In this document: positions 33,497 to 38,370 of the stretch, one piece after another
Layout: each line of letters opens with the position of its first letter
How positions within the stretch are numbered: position 1 is the first letter of the stretch
Source: Alkalibacterium gilvum
GTDB lineage: Bacteria; Bacillota; Bacilli; Lactobacillales; Carnobacteriaceae_A
Direction: 5' to 3'
DNA length: 38,370 nt
NCBI RefSeq assembly: GCF_900109085.1
Contig: NZ_FNYW01000018.1
Span: forward strand, 1 to 38,370
Program-made: the position numbers and the translations under genes
The notes under the pieces: model-generated
The model's database searches: none
The model's input: the letters and a program-made list of their open reading frames with translations, nothing else
What the model was told of the DNA's origin: nothing

Positions 33497-33529
33497 AAAA
33501 GAGCATCCAATGAACTAAAATGCTCTTTT
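33497..33529 (-). terminator. Intrinsic terminator after the LCP gene
   Basis: AAAAGAGCAT (33497-33506) and ATGCTCTTTT (33520-33529) form a 10-base stem with a 13-base loop. The minus strand continues into a U-run. It separates the LCP gene (stop 33536) from ugd. Confidence 0.8.
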
Positions 33530-33535
33530 AACTAT

Positions 33536-34510
33536 CTATAATTCTAATTCATTATTCAAATCATTCCGTACACGAGCCAATTCCTGATCCGGTATTATTT
33601 CATAGTAGACGCCATTCAACATTGTTCCATTTCCGGAAAGTTGGTTCTGCTCAATTGTTTTTGCAGCGCCTCGATAATTGCTGAATAAATCTTGCATCTC
33701 TTCGAAACTCATATTCGTTTTCATTGTATTCCCCATAGTAGACAGTATGCTTTGGTAATTCATTATTGAGTCTAGAGATGCTACACTCTTCATAGCTCCT
33801 TCAATAATCTGACGTTGACGAAATTGACGACCATAGTCTCCGTTTGGATCTTTTTTTCGCATACGTGTATATGCGAGTGCTTTAGATCCATCCATATGCG
33901 TGGGTTCTCCCTCAACAAACTGATACTGTTCTTGGCTAAACGAAAGTGGCGGTACCACTGTTATCCCTCCAACTGCATCAACAAACTGCTGCATACTTTC
34001 CATGTTTACAGATAGATAATAATCTACAGGTACGTCCAATAAATTCTGAACTGAATCCATCGCCATACTGGCTTTGCCAAATGCATGAGCATGATTGATT
34101 TTATCTTTTGTTCCTCTACCAATAATTTCTGTATATGTGTCTCTTGGAATACTTAAAATACTTGTCTTGTTACTGTTAGGGTTAACGGTTACGAGCATCA
34201 TCGTATCGGAACGCCCATGCTCGACGGTCTCGCCATCACTATCGATGCCAAGCAAAAGAACAGAAAAAGGATCTTCACCTTTATTGACATCTACAGGTTT
34301 TGTCTGACGGGCAGTATGTTCGTCTCGGTCTGAAACATCTTCATACATTTCGTCGGTCGTGCTTTGTAAGTCACTCCATACTTTCCAGACAGTATATCCA
34401 CCTGCAGCAGTTAGCAGCAATACAAGTAGCAATAGGATAGATAAAACTCTTTTACCAGTCGATTTTTTATTTTTTGTTTTGTTTCTATTTGAACGTGTTT
34501 GCTTTGACAT
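33536..34510 (-). CDS. LytR-CpsA-Psr (LCP) family glycopolymer-peptidoglycan ligase
   Basis: This 324-residue membrane-anchored protein attaches the finished polymer from undecaprenyl pyrophosphate to peptidoglycan outside the cell. A basic N-terminus (KQTRSNRNKTKNKKSTGKR) precedes one membrane span (about 21-42). The LCP domain has LLLGIDSDG, GRSDTMMLVTVNP, ILSIPRDTYTEI, KINHAHAFG, VDAVGGITV and YTRMRKKDPNGDYGRQFRQRQI, containing the conserved Asp and Arg residues that bind the pyrophosphate lipid. It has its own promoter candidate and terminator, so it is probably transcribed separately. The gene lies at the upstream end of the capsule locus. Confidence 0.92.
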   Translation of the reverse strand: MSKQTRSNRNKTKNKKSTGKRVLSILLLLVLLLTAAGGYTVWKVWSDLQSTTDEMYEDVSDRDEHTARQTKPVDVNKGEDPFSVLLLGIDSDGETVEHGRSDTMMLVTVNPNSNKTSILSIPRDTYTEIIGRGTKDKINHAHAFGKASMAMDSVQNLLDVPVDYYLSVNMESMQQFVDAVGGITVVPPLSFSQEQYQFVEGEPTHMDGSKALAYTRMRKKDPNGDYGRQFRQRQIIEGAMKSVASLDSIMNYQSILSTMGNTMKTNMSFEEMQDLFSNYRGAAKTIEQNQLSGNGTMLNGVYYEIIPDQELARVRNDLNNELEL

Positions 34511-34547
34511 AATTCTCCAACTTTCTGGTTTTTAAAATACTTTAACT

Positions 34548-34556
34548 ATTATACCA
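34548..34556 (-). promoter_or_regulatory. Extended -10 promoter of the LCP gene
   Basis: The minus strand reads TGGTATAAT, a consensus extended -10, about 38 bases upstream of ATG 34510 and inside the gap after rmlD. No clear -35 is seen. Confidence 0.55.
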
Positions 34557-34593
34557 GAATTAAATTTAAAAGATTTAAAACTTTGTGACTTTT

Positions 34594-35436
34594 TTATAAA
34601 ATTTTATCATTCAACATAAATTCATTTAACGCATCTTTCCAATGAGGGATCTTAAATCCAGTCGCTCGTGTTTTTGATAAATCTAGAACAGAATGTTTAG
34701 GCCTTTCAGCTTTTTGCGGGTAATTTTCTGATTCTATAGGTTTAATGGATATATTGTCTTCTTTTAGTATTTCTTTTGCAAAGGTATACCAAGAACTAGT
34801 CCCGTCGTTAGATAGATGATAGCACCCATATTCTTGAGACGTCATTACAAGATAGAGCATAAATTCAGCTAGCGTGCGTGTCCAGGTCGGTCTTCCGATT
34901 TGATCACTTATAACCGTCAGTTCATTATGGCTCAGCGCTAATTTTTTCATTGTGTATACAAAATTATTGCCAAATTCACCATATACCCAAGATGTCCGGA
35001 TAATGTAATATTCCTCAAGCGTTTCTTCTACGATATGTTCTCCTGCTAATTTTGCTTTACCATATTCGTTTAATGGATTTGCCTTGCTGTCTACTTTAAA
35101 CTCATCATTTGTTTGCCCATCAAAAATATAATCTGTGCTGATATAAATAAGAGGAAGATTATATCTTTTACACATTTCTGCTACATTGCGCGTCCCGTCA
35201 ACATTCACAGACCAGTTTATCTCTTTTTCTTCTTCGGCTTTATCAACAGCGGTGTAGGCAGCACAATGAAAAACAACCGTCGGTTTATCTTCTTTGAAAC
35301 GTTGATTAATTTTTTCTTTATTCAAAATATTCATATCATCTGAATCATAAGCCATAAAGCGTATATTTATTTCTTTTAAATATTTCTGAAGTTCTCTGCC
35401 CAGTTGTCCTGATGCTCCTGTAATCAATACTTTCAT
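34594..35436 (-). CDS. rmlD: dTDP-4-dehydrorhamnose reductase
   Basis: This 280-residue SDR performs the last step of dTDP-L-rhamnose synthesis, NADPH reduction of dTDP-6-deoxy-L-lyxo-4-hexulose. It has LITGASGQLGRELQKYL (4-20), HCAAYTAVDKAEEE, STDYIFDGQ, and catalytic Tyr and Lys in NEYGKAKLAGE, then RTSWVYGEFGNNF. It is separated from rmlB by a strong bidirectional terminator, unlike the usual rmlACBD run, so it may have its own promoter. Length is normal. Confidence 0.93.
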   Translation of the reverse strand: MKVLITGASGQLGRELQKYLKEINIRFMAYDSDDMNILNKEKINQRFKEDKPTVVFHCAAYTAVDKAEEEKEINWSVNVDGTRNVAEMCKRYNLPLIYISTDYIFDGQTNDEFKVDSKANPLNEYGKAKLAGEHIVEETLEEYYIIRTSWVYGEFGNNFVYTMKKLALSHNELTVISDQIGRPTWTRTLAEFMLYLVMTSQEYGCYHLSNDGTSSWYTFAKEILKEDNISIKPIESENYPQKAERPKHSVLDLSKTRATGFKIPHWKDALNEFMLNDKIL

Positions 35437-35463
35437 ACACTCTTCCTTTCTACTTTACACTCG

Positions 35464-35492
35464 AAAAAAGTCAGCATCTGCTGACTTTTTTT
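35464..35492 (-). terminator. Intrinsic terminator between rmlB and rmlD
   Basis: AAAAAAGTCAGCA (35464-35476) and TGCTGACTTTTTT (35479-35491) form a perfect 13-base stem. With a TC spacer the real loop is a few bases, opening the top pairs. U-runs exist on both strands. Confidence 0.85.
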
Positions 35493-35498
35493 AAAAAT

Positions 35499-36479
35499 TT
35501 ACAGTTGTGCTCTTTTCTTTAATGGACGCCACCAATTTTCATTATTTTTATACCATTCAATTGTTTCTTCTATACCGGTATCGAATGTATACTCTGGTTT
35601 CCATCCCAATTTATTTTCAAGCTTTGTTGGATCGATGGCATAGCGTTTATCATGTCCTAATCGATCATCGACATAGGTGATAGACTCTTTTGAAACATTC
35701 AATTTATCAACGATTAAATTAACGATTTCATTATTTGTTCGTTCGTTGTGACCCCCGACATTATATATTTCTCCACTTCGTCCTTTAGTCAATACCAAAT
35801 GAATCGCCTGACAGTGATCCTTGACGTGCAGCCAGTCTCTAATATTTTTTCCATCACCGTATATCGGTAACTTTTTTCCATCCATTGCGTTTGTGATCAT
35901 CAAAGGGATCAACTTTTCAGGAAAATGATATGGTCCATAATTGTTTGAGCACCGTGTAATATTGACATCCATTCCATATGTTTCATTGTAAGAACGGACA
36001 AGCATATCCGCACTTGCCTTGCTTGCTGAGTATGGGCTGTTTGGTGCAAGTGGTGTTTCCTCTGTGAAGTAGCCTTCCGGCCCCAAACTTCCATATACCT
36101 CATCTGTTGATACTTGAACAAATTTTTCAATACCAAGCTCTTTGGCACAGTTAAGTAAATTTAAGGTCCCTTTAACGTTCGTCTCGATGAACACGTCTGG
36201 ATTCAAAATACTCCGGTCAACATGTGATTCAGCTGCGAAGTTTACAATTTGGGTGACTTTAAATTTTCCAATCAAATATCTAACAAGTTCAGTATTCGTA
36301 ATATTACCTTTCACAAAATGGTGACGCTCATTGTCTTTAATATCATCTAAATTGTGTTTATTTCCTGCATAGGTCAAAAGATCCAAGTTTACAACTGTTG
36401 CATCCTTCTCATTATCCAATAGATAATGTACATAATTACTACCTATAAAACCGGCTCCTCCGGTTACTAAAATATTCAT
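35499..36479 (-). CDS. rmlB: dTDP-glucose 4,6-dehydratase
   Basis: This 326-residue extended SDR converts dTDP-glucose to dTDP-4-keto-6-deoxyglucose, second step of the rhamnose pathway. The cofactor loop is VTGGAGFIGSNYVHYL, followed by AAESHVDRSI, VSTDEVYGSLG, the catalytic YSASKASADM (Tyr and Lys), and NNYGPYHFPEKLIPL. ATG 36479 is chosen: it overlaps the rmlC stop as ATGA, and GGAGGG lies 9 bases before it. An in-frame ATG at 36497 would place that ribosome site inside the gene. Confidence 0.94.
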   Translation of the reverse strand: MNILVTGGAGFIGSNYVHYLLDNEKDATVVNLDLLTYAGNKHNLDDIKDNERHHFVKGNITNTELVRYLIGKFKVTQIVNFAAESHVDRSILNPDVFIETNVKGTLNLLNCAKELGIEKFVQVSTDEVYGSLGPEGYFTEETPLAPNSPYSASKASADMLVRSYNETYGMDVNITRCSNNYGPYHFPEKLIPLMITNAMDGKKLPIYGDGKNIRDWLHVKDHCQAIHLVLTKGRSGEIYNVGGHNERTNNEIVNLIVDKLNVSKESITYVDDRLGHDKRYAIDPTKLENKLGWKPEYTFDTGIEETIEWYKNNENWWRPLKKRAQL

Positions 36480-37048
36480 TTTGACTGTCCCTCCCATACG
36501 AATGGATTATCCCATTCATCTAATGTCGGATGCTGTTTGTCTTTCTCCGATAAAATTGCTTTATCTGTGTCGATCGCCCAGTCTATACCCAGTGATGGAT
36601 CATCGAATATGATTCCACCGTCATGTTCTGTAGAATAAGGAGCATCTACTTTATACTGGACATTGCAGTTAGGGGTTAATGTCACGAACCCGTGAGCAAA
36701 CCCTTTAGGTACAAGTAACTGACGATGATTGTATTCACTGAGTATAAATCCTTCCCACTGTTTATATGTCGGAGAACCTTTTCTTAAATCCACAATGACA
36801 TCGTAAATAACACCGGTAGTGGCTCGGATCAACTTGGTCTGAGATTTCGGAGGGATCTGAAAATGAAGCCCTCTTAATACGCCAGGTTCAACGGATAGGG
36901 AATGATTATCCTGTATAAAATTATTTTCTATACCGAATGCATTGAATCTCTCTTTATTGTAACTTTCAGTAAAGAAGCCACGATGGTCCCCGTGCACATC
37001 AGTTTCAATGATTTTTGCATCTTTTAAATGTGTTTCAATAACTTTCAT
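36476..37048 (-). CDS. rmlC: dTDP-4-dehydrorhamnose 3,5-epimerase
   Basis: This 190-residue cupin inverts C3 and C5 of the keto sugar, third step of the pathway. Conserved pieces are DHRGFFTESYN, NHSLSVEPGVLRGLHFQIPP (with the catalytic histidine region RGLHFQ), TKLIRATTGVIYDVIVDLRK, and VPKGFAHGFVTL. It follows rmlA by 11 bases and overlaps rmlB by 4 bases. Length matches the family (180-195). Confidence 0.94.
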   Translation of the reverse strand: MKVIETHLKDAKIIETDVHGDHRGFFTESYNKERFNAFGIENNFIQDNHSLSVEPGVLRGLHFQIPPKSQTKLIRATTGVIYDVIVDLRKGSPTYKQWEGFILSEYNHRQLLVPKGFAHGFVTLTPNCNVQYKVDAPYSTEHDGGIIFDDPSLGIDWAIDTDKAILSEKDKQHPTLDEWDNPFVWEGQSK

Positions 37049-37059
37049 TGGTCTCTCCT

Positions 37060-37929
37060 TTACTGGTTATCTACTAATCGTAACAAATACTGTCCGTACT
37101 CGTTTTTCTTCAGTGGTTGTGCGAGAACTTCTAGTTGCTCAGATGAAATATACCCCATACGCCAGGCGATTTCTTCCAAACAAGCGATTTTCATGTTTTG
37201 ACGTTTCTCAACTGTTTCGATAAACTGTCCTGCTTCTAAAAGAGATTCATGCGTACCGGTATCCAGCCAGGCAAAACCTCGGCCCAAAAGTTCTACTTCA
37301 AGCTCACCTTTGTCTAAATACGCCTGATTGATATCAGTAATTTCTAGTTCTCCTCGTTCAGAAGGTTTGATCTGTTTAGCTATTTCTACAACTTGATTAT
37401 CATAAAAATAAAGCCCTGTGACAGCATATGAGCTTTTAGGTTCAGTCGGCTTTTCTTCTATTGATATGGCTTGCTTTTCATCATCAAACTCGACAACACC
37501 AAATCGTTCAGGATCCGAGACATGGTAACCAAAAACTGTTGCGCCCTTTTCTTTGGTTGCCGCCCGCTGGAGCATTTGAGATAACCCTCCGCCGTAATAG
37601 ATATTGTCACCTAGAACCAGACACACAGATTCATCTTCGATAAAATCTTCACCGATAATGAATGCCTGTGCCAAGCCCTCCGGTTTTTCTTGTATAGCAT
37701 ATTCCAGTGTCAACCCTAAATCAGAACCATCGCCTAATAGCTCTTCAAACCGTGGGGTATCTTGTGGTGTAGATATAATCAAAACTTCTTTTATACCTGC
37801 CAGCATCAATACAGACAGCGGATAGTAAATCATGGGTTTATCGTATATTGGCATAAGTTGTTTAGAGACTGCTTTAGTCAGTGGATACAATCGTGTTCCA
37901 CTTCCTCCCGCTAATATAATCCCTTTCAT
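37060..37929 (-). CDS. rmlA: Glucose-1-phosphate thymidylyltransferase
   Basis: This 289-residue nucleotidyltransferase makes dTDP-glucose from dTTP and glucose 1-phosphate, entry to the rhamnose pathway. The signature [20 protein letters not shown] is at the N-terminus, followed by [52 protein letters not shown] and [20 protein letters not shown]. It is first of the rmlA-rmlC-rmlB unit, with a good promoter about 45 bases upstream, and lies next to the ISL3 element at the right edge. Confidence 0.95.
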   Translation of the reverse strand: MKGIILAGGSGTRLYPLTKAVSKQLMPIYDKPMIYYPLSVLMLAGIKEVLIISTPQDTPRFEELLGDGSDLGLTLEYAIQEKPEGLAQAFIIGEDFIEDESVCLVLGDNIYYGGGLSQMLQRAATKEKGATVFGYHVSDPERFGVVEFDDEKQAISIEEKPTEPKSSYAVTGLYFYDNQVVEIAKQIKPSERGELEITDINQAYLDKGELEVELLGRGFAWLDTGTHESLLEAGQFIETVEKRQNMKIACLEEIAWRMGYISSEQLEVLAQPLKKNEYGQYLLRLVDNQ

Positions 37930-37974
37930 TTAAACACGTCCATTCATTTTAATTGCTGTGATTTCATTAGTTCA

Positions 37975-38003
37975 ATTGTAATATACTACGTTTTAATATA
38001 CAA
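37975..38003 (-). promoter_or_regulatory. Promoter of rmlA-rmlC-rmlB
   Basis: On the minus strand TTGTAT (38003-37998) and TACAAT (37980-37975) are separated by 17 bases. The predicted start is near 37968, about 40 bases before the rmlA ATG at 37929. A 12-base palindrome GAGAAGCTTCTC at 38021-38032 lies just upstream. Confidence 0.65.
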
Positions 38004-38098
38004 ATAGATTTTTCAGTAATGAGAAGCTTCTCACTATGTAAAAAACCAACTAAAGAAAATTGGTTCTTTGTCAAATCGTGTTGGTCAGAGATTTCCGA

Positions 38099-38131
38099 GG
38101 TAGAAAGCTTAAATGCTTTCTACCTTTTTTT
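38099..38131 (+). terminator. Hairpin terminator inside the ISL3 end
   Basis: GGTAGAAAGC (38099-38108) and GCTTTCTACC (38115-38124) form a perfect 10-base stem with a 6-base loop and seven T after it on the plus strand. It could stop transcription entering the element and also end the transposase message. Confidence 0.75.
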
Positions 38132-38370
38132 ATGCGACTTTAGTATTTAATTGTTTGTTGATCACTTTTTCTTCTTCAAAAGTTAAGGGTCTGATTTCTT
38201 TCTCGGTCTTTTCTTTCAATTTAAAACTAATTAGAATGCGTGCCCTCAAATGACTAAAATTACGATAACCATAACCACTTCGTTTGATTGTTTTAATTTT
38301 ATTGTTAATGCCTTCAAGGTGTCCATTGGACAAGGTGTACTTACAAGAATTCTCTATGGAACCCAGGTAT
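38130..38370 (-). CDS. ISL3-family transposase, C-terminal part, runs off the right edge
   Basis: The minus-strand frame is open from base 38370 to the stop at 38130 and encodes about 79 residues ending in TKVA. It reads YTLSNGHLEGINNKIKTIKR, then SGYGYRNFSHLRARILISFKLK. The NGHLEGINNKIK segment carries the last catalytic acid of the DDE triad, and the YGYRNF-RARILI end is typical of ISL3 transposases. This part is undamaged. The tail fused to the NUDIX gene at 9845-9928 is from a related but different copy (YGYRNFANYKIRIILHFKL). Confidence 0.88.
   Translation of the reverse strand, partial: YLGSIENSCKYTLSNGHLEGINNKIKTIKRSGYGYRNFSHLRARILISFKLKEKTEKEIRPLTFEEEKVINKQLNTKVA

Larger units (their letters stand above)
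38062..38370 (-). mobile_element. ISL3-family element, 3' end, runs off the right edge
   Basis: GGTTCTTTGTCAAATCGTG at 38062-38080 looks like the terminal inverted repeat of an ISL3-family element. Inside it lie a hairpin and the C-terminal end of the transposase on the minus strand. The other end is beyond the window. The element borders the capsule locus on its rml side. Confidence 0.75.

Noticed and set aside
35909-36148. Second minus-strand frame of 79 codons inside rmlB
   Set aside because: rmlB is intact across this stretch with all SDR motifs; the other frame is a shadow.

Overview
The window looks like a chromosomal stretch of a low-G+C Gram-positive bacterium of the order Lactobacillales. 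A Carnobacteriaceae-like host fits best (my inference). Evidence: strong AGGAGG-type ribosome binding sites, a Wzd/Wze/Wzh (CpsC/CpsD/CpsB) phosphoregulatory module, an LCP ligase, a PRD-type PTS regulator, and insertion-sequence remnants that read as IS5/IS1182, ISL3, IS1380 and IS21 types. Nearly all genes lie on the minus strand.

Layout. (1) 1-600: a transposase fragment running off the left edge and an EcsC-family C-terminal remnant. (2) 900-5390: a minus-strand PTS operon of four genes (PRD regulator, ascorbate-type EIIB, EIIC broken by a frameshift, and a lone TrpA-like protein), ended by a strong terminator. (3) 5890-9350: an accessory block, visibly richer in G+C, with a pRiA4b ORF-3-like gene, a ComK-family competence regulator with a structured upstream region and an AT-box-like site, and a DUF4373/DnaD replication protein. 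(4) 9540-11930: a graveyard holding a degenerate NUDIX gene fused to an ISL3 transposase tail, an acetyltransferase with an in-frame stop, an IS1380-type relic and an IS21 istA relic. (5) 12060-37930: a large capsule/exopolysaccharide locus. (6) 38062 to the right edge: the 3' end of an ISL3-family element.

The polysaccharide locus is the centrepiece. Reading in the direction of transcription (right to left) it holds rmlA-rmlC-rmlB and rmlD (dTDP-L-rhamnose), an LCP ligase, a UDP-glucose dehydrogenase, a glycosyltransferase, wecB-wecC type genes (UDP-ManNAc to UDP-ManNAcA), the wzd-wze-wzh module, then capD-capM-capN-capL-capE-capF-capG homologues, further glycosyltransferases, a TupA-like ATP-grasp ligase, wzy and wzx. 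With the wecB/wecC pair this equals the precursor and first-transfer gene set of the Staphylococcus aureus type 5/8 capsule (ManNAcA, L-FucNAc, D-FucNAc), with dTDP-rhamnose and UDP-glucuronate added. The ATP-grasp gene suggests an amino-acid amide on a uronic acid (inference).

Base composition steps down from about 45-50% G+C in sampled lines of capM/capD/wzh to about 25-30% in wzx/wzy, the usual mosaic of a conserved export half and a serotype-specific half. No rRNA, tRNA or CRISPR array was seen.
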